Positions 33,193-40,521 of a stretch of DNA of 64,000 nt are shown here, piece after piece (the stretch's first letter is position 1; every line of letters begins with the position of its first letter). Below the pieces are notes generated by a model. That model made no database searches. It was given only the letters and a program-made list of their open reading frames with translations, and was not told the origin of the DNA. Source of the DNA: Brevibacterium gallinarum. GTDB lineage: Bacteria > Actinomycetota > Actinomycetes > Actinomycetales > Brevibacteriaceae. The position numbers and the translations under genes are program-made. Location: contig NZ_JACSPY010000001.1 of the NCBI RefSeq assembly GCF_014836885.1, positions 186,001 through 250,000 of the forward strand, given 5' to 3'.

Positions 33193-33875
33193 ACACCCCT
33201 AGACACCGCCGTGCCGAGTTCCCTCCCCGCTGGGTGCTCTTCATCTGCATCCTGGCGATCGCGGCTAGCCTGGCGCTCATGTGGGTGTCAGAGCAGCAGG
33301 CGAAACAAGACGCCGATGATGCTCGGGCGAATGCGGAGACTCTTGCTGCCGAAGTGCAGCAGGCGTGCCGTCAGGGCGACGTGAAGATCGACGGCAGGTC
33401 AATCTGCCACCAAGCCGATGCTGTCAAACAGCAAGCCACCGACCCCAACACGACAGGCCGGGTTGGTCCGGCCGGTCCACCGGGTCCTCCCGGCCCGGTC
33501 GGGCCTGCCGGCCGTGGTGTCCAGGGCGTGCCGGGCCCGGCGGGTAAGGACTCGAGTGTGCCCGGCCCTGCTGGTCGCCCCGGCTCCGACGGTCAGGATT
33601 CGACGGTGCCCGGCCCGGCGGGTCGTGCCGGTGCTGCAGGCGCGGACGGCAAGGACGGTGCTGCTGGCCCGCCTGGCCCGAAGGGTGATCCCGGCCCTGC
33701 TGGACCTCCCGGCCCGCGTGGTGACCGTGGTGCCGCTGGTGAGAGTGGTCGCGGCATCGCCTCTATCGCCTGCGGTAGCGACGGCGCTTGGAAGGTCACC
33801 TACAGCGACGGTGCGACGGAGGAAGTGCCTGGGCCGTGCCGTGTAACTCCCGAGGCTCCAGTCCCTGCCGACTGA
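33189..33875 (+). CDS. Membrane-anchored collagen-like protein
   Basis: A 228-residue protein, ATG 33189. It has an N-terminal transmembrane segment ([19 protein letters not shown]) and a short helical stalk with two Cys. About 33 Gly-X-Y triplets follow from residue 94, with interruptions at [13 protein letters not shown] and QDSTVPG. A small C-terminal domain ([20 protein letters not shown]) ends it. Collagen-like tracts are common in tail fibres, but a TM anchor suggests the host membrane as destination. It might act in lysogenic conversion or lysis timing. Confidence 0.75.
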   Translation: MNTPRHRRAEFPPRWVLFICILAIAASLALMWVSEQQAKQDADDARANAETLAAEVQQACRQGDVKIDGRSICHQADAVKQQATDPNTTGRVGPAGPPGPPGPVGPAGRGVQGVPGPAGKDSSVPGPAGRPGSDGQDSTVPGPAGRAGAAGADGKDGAAGPPGPKGDPGPAGPPGPRGDRGAAGESGRGIASIACGSDGAWKVTYSDGATEEVPGPCRVTPEAPVPAD

Positions 33876-33893
33876 CCGCTCTCAACTACCCAA

Positions 33894-33913
33894 CCCCGCC
33901 TCGTGCGGGGTTT
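33894..33913 (+). terminator. Intrinsic terminator
   Basis: CCCCGC and GCGGGG form a 6-bp stem around CTCGT, followed by TTT. It lies between the collagen-like gene and the endolysin gene and is preceded by a short gap from 33876. Confidence 0.6.
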
Positions 33914-33933
33914 CGTCATTCAAGGAGAAGACT

Positions 33934-34860
33934 ATGGCTCGCTCATGGAGAGTGGCACGCAGCCTCGACAAGCTGCTCGCCCAGATCAACGCCTACGCCC
34001 CGCGCCGGTCGAAACGCTCGGACGGATCGATCGGTGACGCCGCGCACTCGGCTCGCAAATCCGATCACAACCCCGACAGTCGCGGCATCGTCCATGCCCG
34101 CGACTTCACGCACGACCCGAAGGGCGGGTTCGACGCGCACGCCTACATGCGCAGGCTCGCCAAGGCCGGCGATCGGCGCATCAAATACCTGATCTCGAAC
34201 CGGCAGATCTTCAACCCGTCGATCGCCCGGCGGTGGCGACCCTACGCCGGCGCGAACCCACACACCGCACACGCGCACGTGTCGTGCGTGTACTCCCGTC
34301 TGGAGGACGACACGAGCGCATGGCCGGGTCTCGGCGGCACCACGACCGTCCCGGCCCCGACACCACCAACCACAGAGACGACTGAGAAGGGATTCTTCGG
34401 CATGTCCGGATACGAACAGAGGTCGCGAGTCAGCGACCAGACCATCAAACCGCGCACCCGCACCCGCGTCAGGTTGCACCCGGCGACAAAGACAAGCGCG
34501 GGACCGCACTACATCGCCCGGCCTCGCCGGCGCGGGCAGAAGTTCATGCTGCAGGCAGACGCGACCCTCGCATCGGTGCCGGCTGGCGCAGACGTGAAGG
34601 CCCAGATCATCATCGTCTACTACTTCAAGGGCGGCGGCTCGGAGATCACACGCCCGTTCGAGGAGCACTCGTTCCCGGCGGGCACGGGCGGCTGGTCGTC
34701 GGTCCATGTCCCGCAGGTCGAGCAGTTTGGCGGCACCCAGCCTGGCGGTAAGCGCGGCTCTAAGACCGTCAGCTCGGTCGAGTACCAGCTGGAAATCGCC
34801 AACCATTCCGTCAGCCCTGTCACGGTCAAGCGCGTCCGCTCGGCCGCGTTCTACGAGTAA
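33934..34860 (+). CDS. Endolysin, peptidoglycan endopeptidase with C-terminal domain
   Basis: A 308-residue protein, ATG 33934 with AAGGAGA upstream. The N-terminal 120 residues carry an M15-type zinc peptidase pattern of actinophage lysins: SDHNPDSRGIVHARDFTHD and GANPHTAHAHVSC, giving His-Asp-His ligands. A Thr/Pro linker (about 130-145) leads to a 150-residue C-terminal beta domain of unknown family, probably the wall-binding part. It is followed by the holin. Confidence 0.8.
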   Translation: MARSWRVARSLDKLLAQINAYAPRRSKRSDGSIGDAAHSARKSDHNPDSRGIVHARDFTHDPKGGFDAHAYMRRLAKAGDRRIKYLISNRQIFNPSIARRWRPYAGANPHTAHAHVSCVYSRLEDDTSAWPGLGGTTTVPAPTPPTTETTEKGFFGMSGYEQRSRVSDQTIKPRTRTRVRLHPATKTSAGPHYIARPRRRGQKFMLQADATLASVPAGADVKAQIIIVYYFKGGGSEITRPFEEHSFPAGTGGWSSVHVPQVEQFGGTQPGGKRGSKTVSSVEYQLEIANHSVSPVTVKRVRSAAFYE

Positions 34861-34872
34861 GGAGCACACATC

Positions 34873-35250
34873 ATGAACATCTACACTAGCGAATTCTGGG
34901 CCGCGACAGGTGAGCGCGCCCTTCGCACCTTCGCACAGGCCTCGGCCGCGCTGCTCGCCGGCGACGGCCTGGGCATCCTCGACATCGACTGGACCTCCGT
35001 CCTGTCCGTCGCCTCTCTGGCCACGATCGTCTCTGTGCTCATGTCGGTGGCGTCGTCGCCGATCGGTACGCCTGGCCCCGCCCTGGTGGCGACTGAGGCG
35101 ATTGGTGTGCGCTCGGCTGAGGCTGAGGTGTGGGAGGCGCACCAGGAGGTTACCGGTGAGCCGGGCGAGGTGGGGCCGGAGCTGCCGGCCCCGGTTGAGA
35201 TGAGCGATGACGAGGCGTCTGAGCCGATCATCTACCGTCCGGAGCATTGA
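34873..35250 (+). CDS. Holin (r1t type)
   Basis: A 125-residue protein, ATG 34873 with AAGGAG upstream. MNIYTSEFWAATGERALRTF followed by AQASAALLAGDG and a second hydrophobic segment (VASLATIVSVLMSVA) is the r1t-type holin pattern. The two helices lie within residues 15-65. The C-terminal 55 residues are acidic and presumably cytoplasmic. It lies directly after the lysin. Confidence 0.8.
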   Translation: MNIYTSEFWAATGERALRTFAQASAALLAGDGLGILDIDWTSVLSVASLATIVSVLMSVASSPIGTPGPALVATEAIGVRSAEAEVWEAHQEVTGEPGEVGPELPAPVEMSDDEASEPIIYRPEH

Positions 35251-35252
35251 TC

Positions 35253-35480
35253 ATGGACGAGATGACGGATGAAGAGATCGCTGCTGAGATTGAGCGGCTG
35301 CGTAAGCTGTTGGCCCGCCGCCAGGTTCGCTCGGCGATAGAGCGGGATCTGTCGGAGAGAGTCGATGAGATCGCCGAGGCGAATCCTGATGTGATGACTG
35401 AGGCTTTCTCAACTGGCCGGCTCACAGTCGACGACACTGGGGACGTTACGATACGGCCCGCAGACCAGGAGACAGTCTGA
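35253..35480 (+). CDS. Small acidic protein at end of lysis cassette
   Basis: A 75-residue protein; ATG 35253 is used (TTG 35247 is also in frame). The N-terminus is helical and strongly charged (EEIAAEIERLRKLLARRQVR), and the C-terminus is acidic. It is last in the late operon, 14 nt before the terminator. No family is recognised. Confidence 0.5.
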   Translation: MDEMTDEEIAAEIERLRKLLARRQVRSAIERDLSERVDEIAEANPDVMTEAFSTGRLTVDDTGDVTIRPADQETV

Positions 35481-35494
35481 TCCGGGAACGGTTG

Positions 35495-35531
35495 AGCGCC
35501 CCCGCACCGTTACGGTGCGGGGGCGCTTTTT
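35495..35531 (+). terminator. Strong late-operon terminator
   Basis: AGCGCCCCCGCACC pairs with GGTGCGGGGGCGCT (14 bp), closed by a short loop and followed by TTTTT. It separates the rightward late genes from the leftward lysogeny module. The stem would also act for the minus-strand gene 35558-36058. Confidence 0.9.
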
Positions 35532-35557
35532 GTGTTCTCCGTGTGAGGCGGTGGAGG

Positions 35558-36058
35558 TTATGCGCTCACGGCTGCTTTGGGGCGGCCGGGGCGGGTGTTG
35601 CGGTTTTCGATCCAGCGCTCGACAGCGGCTTTGGTCATCAGCGGTCCCTGTGCGGTGGTGATCACCGGTGCCGGGAATCCGTCGATTGTGGCGAACTGGC
35701 GTGCTCTCTGCCGAGAGACACCGGCGAGTTCGGCGATTTCTGCGAAGCCAATGACTTCGGGGAAGACCGGCTCTGCCAGGCGTTTGTCGAGTTCTGTTTC
35801 GGTCGTGATCTCGATTGCATCGATGGTCGGGCGGCTAGCGATCGAGGTCACGGTGTTGGTGATGGTGGTGATGGCGGTGTTGATGGCTGCGGTAATGGTG
35901 GCAGCTTCGATGGTGAAGCTGATGTCGCCGCCGGTTGCGTCAACGCGGGGCGCGACGGCTGCGGCGTGCTCGGAGAGTTTGTCGAGCACGTCGAACGCTG
36001 CGTCGTGGGTGAACGTGGAATCCGTGGTGAACGCCACGTTCGCGTGCCAGGTGGTCAT
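35558..36058 (-). CDS. HTH protein paired with HicA-like toxin (possible antitoxin/regulator)
   Basis: A 166-residue protein, ATG 36058 behind AAGGAGCG. The N-terminal 80 residues are strand-rich and Thr/Ile-rich (GDISFTIEAATITAAINTAI), unlike a typical HicB. The C-terminus has a helix-turn-helix (FAEIAELAGVSRQRARQFAT) and a wing (PLMTKAAVERWIENRNT) of the MerR/AlpA type. It lies downstream of the HicA-like gene in the same direction, separated by a hairpin and a tandem repeat. It could be the antitoxin or repressor of the cassette. That pairing is inferred. Confidence 0.6.
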   Translation of the reverse strand: MTTWHANVAFTTDSTFTHDAAFDVLDKLSEHAAAVAPRVDATGGDISFTIEAATITAAINTAITTITNTVTSIASRPTIDAIEITTETELDKRLAEPVFPEVIGFAEIAELAGVSRQRARQFATIDGFPAPVITTAQGPLMTKAAVERWIENRNTRPGRPKAAVSA

Positions 36059-36084
36059 TGTTCGCTCCTTGGTCGGTGGCTTCC

Positions 36085-36128
36085 GTTGGTTGCTTTGGGT
36101 TGATTCGTTGGTTGCTTTGGGTTGATTC
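36085..36128. repeat. Perfect 22-bp tandem repeat upstream of the HTH gene
   Basis: GTTGGTTGCTTTGGGTTGATTC occurs twice without a gap (36085-36106 and 36107-36128; given here as its 22-bp unit, GTTGGTTGCTTTGGG plus TTGATTC). It lies 26-70 nt upstream of the HTH gene start, in its leader. It could be a binding site for that protein or a translational control element. Confidence 0.7.
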
Positions 36129-36148
36129 GGAGTCGATAGCGAGCGTAT

Positions 36149-36187
36149 GGTGGAGGAACTCAGTTTCCCGACGTGAGTTCCTCCACC
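36149..36187. terminator. 14-bp perfect hairpin between the two cassette genes
   Basis: GGTGGAGGAACTCA and TGAGTTCCTCCACC flank an 11-nt loop just after the HicA-like stop codon. No T run follows on either strand, so it may slow or process the transcript, rather than end it. That would set toxin and HTH-protein ratios. Confidence 0.6.
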
Positions 36188-36190
36188 GCC

Positions 36191-36391
36191 TCACTCGATG
36201 AAGCCGCTGCGTCTCAGCAGTGCGATGGTATTGGCGTACCAGCGGTGGTCTGAGTTGGTCAGGTGGATCGTGACCGGGCTTTTGGTCTTATCCGGCGGGA
36301 AGGCCATGATGCCTTTCTTCCGGGTTTCGATCCTCCATCCCTGCGCTTCGAGCGACTTGACGAGCTTCTTGACTCGCTTATCGATTCTCAT
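36191..36391 (-). CDS. HicA-like mRNA interferase toxin
   Basis: A 66-residue protein starting at ATG 36391; GTG 36394 is adjacent. It matches HicA/YcfA size and pattern: KSLEAQGWRIETRKKGIMAF, then PVTIHLTNSDHRWYANTI with the Thr-x-His and SDHR of the dsRBD-like fold, ending LLRRSGFIE. The usual catalytic His (SHH in HicA) is replaced by the region GIMAFPP, while H near 46 and H near 53 remain. It is transcribed from its own promoter with a palindromic operator. Activity is inferred from the family. Confidence 0.65.
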   Translation of the reverse strand: MRIDKRVKKLVKSLEAQGWRIETRKKGIMAFPPDKTKSPVTIHLTNSDHRWYANTIALLRRSGFIE

Positions 36392-36417
36392 CACCTCCTC
36401 TATGTTGTTGTGCTCTC

Positions 36418-36446
36418 AGTCTATCACGAACAGTTGTCAATGACAA
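36418..36446 (-). promoter_or_regulatory. Promoter for HicA-like cassette
   Basis: On the minus strand TTGTCA (36446-36441) and TAGACT (36423-36418) are separated by exactly 17 nt. Transcription would start near 36411, about 20 nt before the toxin start. The -35 box overlaps the palindromic operator. Confidence 0.6.
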
Positions 36447-36447
36447 C
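36433..36447. promoter_or_regulatory. Palindromic operator GTTGTCA-A-TGACAAC
   Basis: This is a perfect 7-bp inverted repeat around a single A, covering the -35 hexamer of the cassette promoter. Bound repressor would block RNA polymerase. The HTH protein 35558-36058 is the nearest candidate ligand. Confidence 0.65.
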
Positions 36448-36515
36448 AATTTAGGGGGGCTGGAAGAATGTGGAATCCGGTCACCTGGCTGTTCTTGGTC
36501 TCAGGGCGACTTCCG

Positions 36516-37544
36516 TCATTCTCGGAGGTAGTCGTTGAGGCGGTGGGGTGCTGTTGTTCTGGTGGAGCGCCAGAGCGTGTCGTAGTAGTGGGTGGAGCCT
36601 CTCGATGAATGGCCGGCTGCGACCATGACGTCGCGTAGGGGCACGCCGGCGTCGAGGGCGAGGGTGATGAATGTGGCTCGTAGCTGGTGGGCGGTGACTT
36701 CCTCGATGCCGGCGCGGGCGCACACCTGGCTGAGGTCACGTTCGAACGTCTCCTTGGATAGGGGCGCGTTGCGGCGGGCGTACCGGGGATTGGCCTGCAT
36801 GACGTACCCGGTGCGCCGGGCGCCGACGTAGGCGGTGAGTGCTTCCGCGACGGTCCGGGCGGCTACGATCCTCTGTTGGGTGCCGAACTTCCGGTGGCGC
36901 AGGTGCAGAACCATCTGGCCGTCCCGGTGCTCGATGTCGGTGGCCCGCAGCGTCCTCACGTCGTTCATGCGCAAGCCGTTGAGGAGGAACAGGGCGATGA
37001 CTGCGAAAGCTCGCGGACTGTGCGCCTGGGCTGCAGCGAGCACCGCGGCCGCTTCGTCGCGTGTGAGGCTAATGAGGTTCGAGCGGCGCTCCCGCCGGGG
37101 ACGTTTGATCCGCTCGAACGGGGACTCGGCGACGATGTTGTGGTCGGTCAGCCACCGGTAGAAGGCGTGCACGGTGTCGACGTAGGTGCCGACGGTGCGC
37201 TCTCGCAGGCCGCGCCGACGCCACGCCGCGACCGTCATCTCCGCGAACGCGAGATCGACGTCGCGCACCGGTATGCCGGCCTGGTCGCAGCGTTGCAGCC
37301 ATTCGCGCAGCACGATCCTGCGGTTGTGAGTGGTCTTCGCCGAGTAAGTGGCGAGATGCCGTTCGATCAGCTGAGTGTCGGTTAGCGCTGCCAGATGTGC
37401 ACGCGGCTTGTCTGCCGGATCGGCGCCCCCTCGGGTCCTTTGATGTAGGGCGGCACGAAGGTGGGCTTTCGCTCGGCTCGTTTGGGGCCACAGGCCTGTG
37501 CCCTCCAGTGGCCACGGACGAGGTGCCGGTGGGTCAGCTGCCAT
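36516..37544 (-). CDS. Tyrosine recombinase (second integrase)
   Basis: All catalytic residues are present: Arg in NGLRMNDVRTLR, His-x-x-Arg in TAHQLRATFI, His in AAGHSSRGSTHYY and the Tyr that follows. The core-binding domain starts near ERHLATYSAKTTHNRRIVLR. The start is unclear. ATG 37544 has GGACAGGAA upstream but would overlap the preceding gene by 163 bp. The conserved domain could start nearer 37394, where only a CTG is in frame. It is last in the operon driven from 39181. Confidence 0.8.
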   Translation of the reverse strand: MAADPPAPRPWPLEGTGLWPQTSRAKAHLRAALHQRTRGGADPADKPRAHLAALTDTQLIERHLATYSAKTTHNRRIVLREWLQRCDQAGIPVRDVDLAFAEMTVAAWRRRGLRERTVGTYVDTVHAFYRWLTDHNIVAESPFERIKRPRRERRSNLISLTRDEAAAVLAAAQAHSPRAFAVIALFLLNGLRMNDVRTLRATDIEHRDGQMVLHLRHRKFGTQQRIVAARTVAEALTAYVGARRTGYVMQANPRYARRNAPLSKETFERDLSQVCARAGIEEVTAHQLRATFITLALDAGVPLRDVMVAAGHSSRGSTHYYDTLWRSTRTTAPHRLNDYLRE

Positions 37545-38110
37545 TTCCTGTCCTCTCCGCCGCCCCGTTCCGGCTGTACACCGGTGTCGAGCGCTTCGCG
37601 CAGCAGCACGGTCGTGATCTCGTGGACGTGTGGTGGCCGACCGGTGCCGGTCGGATGGTAGGCAGGCTGCCGCCGCTGCCGAGCAACCGTCGGCGTCTCC
37701 GCAAGCACAAGCGTAGTCGCAAGCAGCCGCCACAGCCCCGATGCCCTCAGCTGGTCGAGACCCATCGCCTGGGTCGCGCCGGTCAGCGGGAACGCGCTGC
37801 GTTCAGGCGGATCCGCAAGAGCCTTGAACGTCATCCCCACCACCGCGTCATCCGACCAGGCGACACCACGCACGATCTGCGCTCGCCCATCGGCGCCGAC
37901 GCACTCTTGGCCGGTGCCGCCTTCCCAGACGACGATGCCGTGTCGGGCGGGCTGGATTGCCGTCCAGTCGCAGTCTGGGATTGAGTCGGCGTACTCGACG
38001 GCGAGGCGGGACATGGCCTTGGTCACCCACATCAGGTGCGCCTCGTCTGGTAGCGAGAATCGGACTGCGAGCTCCGGTAGCTGGGCGGCGCGGAGCACGT
38101 AGCGTCTCAT
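37382..38110 (-). CDS. Conserved prophage protein, unknown function
   Basis: A 242-residue protein, ATG 38110 overlapping the previous stop (ATGA). The C-terminal stretch HLVRGHWRAQACGPKRAERK followed by PTFVPPYIKGPEGAP recurs in actinobacterial prophage proteins with VRGHWR and YIKGPE signatures. The N-terminal half is an alpha/beta domain (GIVVWEGGTGQECVGADG). Role is unknown. It is translated with the HTH regulator upstream and the recombinase downstream. Confidence 0.65.
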   Translation of the reverse strand: MRRYVLRAAQLPELAVRFSLPDEAHLMWVTKAMSRLAVEYADSIPDCDWTAIQPARHGIVVWEGGTGQECVGADGRAQIVRGVAWSDDAVVGMTFKALADPPERSAFPLTGATQAMGLDQLRASGLWRLLATTLVLAETPTVARQRRQPAYHPTGTGRPPHVHEITTVLLREALDTGVQPERGGGEDRKWQLTHRHLVRGHWRAQACGPKRAERKPTFVPPYIKGPEGAPIRQTSRVHIWQR

Positions 38111-38490
38111 GCCCACTCCAGGGTGAGCCCCGGGACGCGTTCGCAGACGCGGATGCCGACGAGTTTCCACCAGTCGACGGTGACGGGGCCGGGCATGATG
38201 ATCTGGGGTCGCATGTCGTCGATCTGCTCGGCGGTGCGGGGGATCTCCATGGGCCACTCGATGCGGTTGCGGCTGTAGTGGTCGGACAGGTAGGTGACGG
38301 CTAGCTCGGTCGCTGCTTGCAGCTTGCCGAGCTCGGCGATGACACCGGCCGGTGGGGAGTACGCGCCCTTGTCCCAGGCGCGGGCTGAGTTGATGGACAC
38401 GCCGAGGTAGTCGGCGATGTCGGCAACCGAGTAGCCGAGGTAGGTGCGCAGCGCCCGGAAGTGCGCGCCGGTCATGCGGTCGTCGCTCAT
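38107..38490 (-). CDS. HTH transcriptional regulator, candidate immunity repressor
   Basis: A 127-residue protein, ATG 38490 with AAAGGAC upstream. The N-terminus is a Cro/CI-type helix-turn-helix (RALRTYLGYSVADIADYLGV, then SINSARAWDKG). The C-terminal part (TVDWWKLVGIRVCERVPGLT) could mediate dimerisation. It is the only classical DNA-binding repressor in the lysogeny module, so it is the best candidate for lysogeny control. Confidence 0.65.
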   Translation of the reverse strand: MSDDRMTGAHFRALRTYLGYSVADIADYLGVSINSARAWDKGAYSPPAGVIAELGKLQAATELAVTYLSDHYSRNRIEWPMEIPRTAEQIDDMRPQIIMPGPVTVDWWKLVGIRVCERVPGLTLEWA

Positions 38491-38543
38491 TGGCGTCCTT
38501 TCAGAAGGTGAGTGCGCCCCGGCGGGGCCGGGGCGCATTGAGG

Positions 38544-38738
38544 TCACTTGGCGTTGTCGGCGATGATCTGCCAGAACTCGTCGTGCTCGACCTGGCAGGC
38601 GTAGCCGTCTTCGTAGCTGCCGAGCACCTGGTCGGCGATCGCGTCGATGTCGAACTCGGCGGCGGTCGCCTGGCCGGCTTCGATGGGTTCGATGATCTCG
38701 CGGGCAATGGCCTCATCGCGGGTGGTGTAGCGTGTCAT
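38544..38738 (-). CDS. Small acidic phage protein
   Basis: This 64-residue protein starts at ATG 38738, with AAAGGAC upstream, the same leader style as the gene at 38490. It is acidic and helical (AREIIEPIEAGQATAAEFDI), with one Cys. DNA mimicry or protein binding is conceivable from charge, but no family is recognised. Confidence 0.6.
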   Translation of the reverse strand: MTRYTTRDEAIAREIIEPIEAGQATAAEFDIDAIADQVLGSYEDGYACQVEHDEFWQIIADNAK

Positions 38739-38768
38739 GGCTGATGTCCTTTCAGATGACGGGGCGGG

Positions 38769-39095
38769 TCAGGCTGCGATGTCGGTGCAGGCGCAGTGGG
38801 TGATGTGGCATTCGGTGACCTGCTCGCCGCCGACGGCTTCGAAGAATGCCTGACCCTCGGGGGTCATGTGGGCGTCGAGGGTGTGGTAGATGCCGATCTG
38901 TGCGTCAGCGGCTTCGAAGAGTTCGCGGGCCAGTCCCTCGCCGCGGCGGTCGGCGCGGACCTCGATGCTCATGATTTCGTGGTGGTCGAGGCTGACATAG
39001 AGTTCGGCGGCGATGCCGTGCTCGTCGGTGATCTCCCAGATGTGCATCTGCTCGGTCTCGCCGTAGTAGGTGCCGGTGCGGTAGGTGGCGGTCAT
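38769..39095 (-). CDS. GNAT-like acetyltransferase domain protein
   Basis: A 108-residue protein, ATG 39095 with AAGGAGA upstream. ELYVSLDHHEIMSIEVRADR followed by RGEGLARELFEAADAQ matches the acetyl-CoA-binding core of GNAT enzymes (R/Q-x-x-G-x-A/G loop, then helix). It is short for the family (about 140-170), so it may be a minimal or degenerate form. The C-terminal Cys/His cluster (CHITHCACT) is unusual. It is first in the operon after the promoter at 39153-39181. Confidence 0.65.
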   Translation of the reverse strand: MTATYRTGTYYGETEQMHIWEITDEHGIAAELYVSLDHHEIMSIEVRADRRGEGLARELFEAADAQIGIYHTLDAHMTPEGQAFFEAVGGEQVTECHITHCACTDIAA

Positions 39096-39152
39096 GTCGA
39101 TCTCCTTGTGATCGGTAGCCGGGAGCTGGTCTCCCTTGCTTTCTATACCTCT

Positions 39153-39181
39153 AGTATACACCCAAAATGGGTATAGTGCAA
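39153..39181 (-). promoter_or_regulatory. Near-consensus promoter of the lysogeny operon
   Basis: On the minus strand TTGCAC and TATACT are separated by exactly 17 nt. The spacer carries a partial inverted repeat TACCCATTTTGGGT, a possible operator. It should drive 39095-36516 in prophage. Confidence 0.75.
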
Positions 39182-39225
39182 CTTGGTGAGGGTGAAGCCG
39201 AGAACTTTTCGCCCGGGGCCGCGGG

Positions 39226-40140
39226 TCATGACGCCCGTTTGAGCGCCTCGGGTGTCGCGCATCCGACGGCCGCTGCGAGCACCGCGGCGCGCTTGGAGTC
39301 GGTGTCGACGGCGGTGTAGACCTGGGTGGTTGCAACGGAGGCGTGGCCGAGGAGCTCTTGGACGACGCGCAGGTCCTTGGTCGCCCGCAGTGTGACCGTG
39401 GCGAATCGATGCCGCAACGTGTGACCCGTCCACTTGCCGGGCAGCGCGTCGGCGAGCAGCTCGATGACGCGCTTGTTCGACAGGTGCCCGCCGATCTGGC
39501 CATCGAAGACGTACCCGCCGTTGCGCCGGGCCCGGGCTTCGAGGTCGAGGTACAGGCCATCAGCCAGCGGCACGGTCCGCTCTTTCGCGCCCTTGCCGTG
39601 GACGATGATCGCCCGGTCGCCGTGCTCGCCGACAAGATCGCGCAGGTGCACGCGACAGATCTCGCATGAGCGCAGCCCGGCTTCAGCTCCGAGGCGGATC
39701 ATGAGCCGCTCGCGCTCGCCGGCGGTTGCGAGTGCTTGGGCGATGATCGGTTCGGGGCAGGGCCTGGGTAGGCCGGCGGCGGCGGTGATCTTGGGGAGCA
39801 GGGCGGCGGGGTCGTGGTCGATCCGGCCGGCGGCGTAGGCCCAGCCGTAGAAGCTGCGCAGTGTGGCGCGGTTGGAGTTCTTGGTGCTGGCTTTCCAGTC
39901 GTGGGCTGAGAGCCATTCGAGGAGGTCGGCCGTGGTGACGTCCCAGGGCGCGAGCTCGGTGCTAGTGGCGAAGCGTCGCAGATGGTATAGGCGGAGGTAT
40001 TGGGTGCTGGCCGGGTAGTGGCCGGCGCGCATCCAGGTGGTGAAGTCGTTAAGCGGTGAGGTCCATGCCTCGGGGGTGGGAAGAACAGGCATGCTTCTAT
40101 GCCTATACGACGTGAGGTGAATCACATTAGGGGAGACCAT
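39226..40140 (-). CDS. int: Integrase, tyrosine recombinase (attR-proximal)
   Basis: A 304-residue protein. The catalytic set is complete: EAGLRSCEICRVH (Arg), GKGAKERTVPL (Lys), HTLRHRFATV (His-x-x-Arg), LLGHASVATTQVYTAV (His and nucleophilic Tyr). Start ATG 40140 is used; ATG 40092 is possible, with TATAGG 9 nt before it as in leaderless transcripts. Its place beside the tRNA-Lys attachment site marks it as the enzyme that inserted this prophage. Confidence 0.9.
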   Translation of the reverse strand: MVSPNVIHLTSYRHRSMPVLPTPEAWTSPLNDFTTWMRAGHYPASTQYLRLYHLRRFATSTELAPWDVTTADLLEWLSAHDWKASTKNSNRATLRSFYGWAYAAGRIDHDPAALLPKITAAAGLPRPCPEPIIAQALATAGERERLMIRLGAEAGLRSCEICRVHLRDLVGEHGDRAIIVHGKGAKERTVPLADGLYLDLEARARRNGGYVFDGQIGGHLSNKRVIELLADALPGKWTGHTLRHRFATVTLRATKDLRVVQELLGHASVATTQVYTAVDTDSKRAAVLAAAVGCATPEALKRAS

Positions 40141-40213
40141 TTTGAGACCTATCTGAGACGCGGCGGTGACCTGCTGGTAACTCTGCGGCTAACTGAGGAG
40201 GTCGGTGCGGGAT

Positions 40214-40414
40214 CTAACTCGTGGTGAAGCGGTGTGTGAGCTCGGTGGTGAACGCGCGGTAATCGGCGACATGCCACGGCTTGGGATCCTGGCCGGCGGC
40301 GACTGCCTCGGCAATCAGATGGGCGTACTCGTCGCTCAGCACCTGGAGGCGCGCCGTGTCGTAGTTGGCGATGACCGTGCGGGTGATCTCGACATCGTGT
40401 GCGTCGATGCTCAT
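40214..40414 (-). CDS. Small hypothetical protein between integrase and attR
   Basis: A 66-residue helical protein, ATG 40414 with AGGAAGG 6 nt upstream (MSIDAHDVEITRTVIANYDT). The first codons overlap the end of an upstream frame (ATGA). No family is recognised. Genes at this spot often encode excision-related factors, but no HTH is seen here. Confidence 0.5.
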   Translation of the reverse strand: MSIDAHDVEITRTVIANYDTARLQVLSDEYAHLIAEAVAAGQDPKPWHVADYRAFTTELTHRFTTS

Positions 40415-40521
40415 GCTGTGCCTTCCTGTCGTGCCGGGCGCGGGCGCTTCGGCAGCTCGATCACGGTCGCCGGCATCGCCCTATCCAGTGCTGGTCGGCC
40501 GCGCTTCGGCAGCTCAGTCAC
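40411..40521 (-). CDS. Small basic peptide with internal repeat (candidate)
   Basis: From GTG 40521 a 36-residue frame reads MTELPKRGRPALDRAMPATV and then IELPKRPRPARQEGTA. The motif ATVxELPKRxRPA occurs twice and comes from the direct repeats at 40444-40527. It overlaps the next start by ATGA. In the circular phage genome the gene could begin on the other side of attP. Weak evidence. Confidence 0.35.
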   Translation of the reverse strand: MTELPKRGRPALDRAMPATVIELPKRPRPARQEGTA

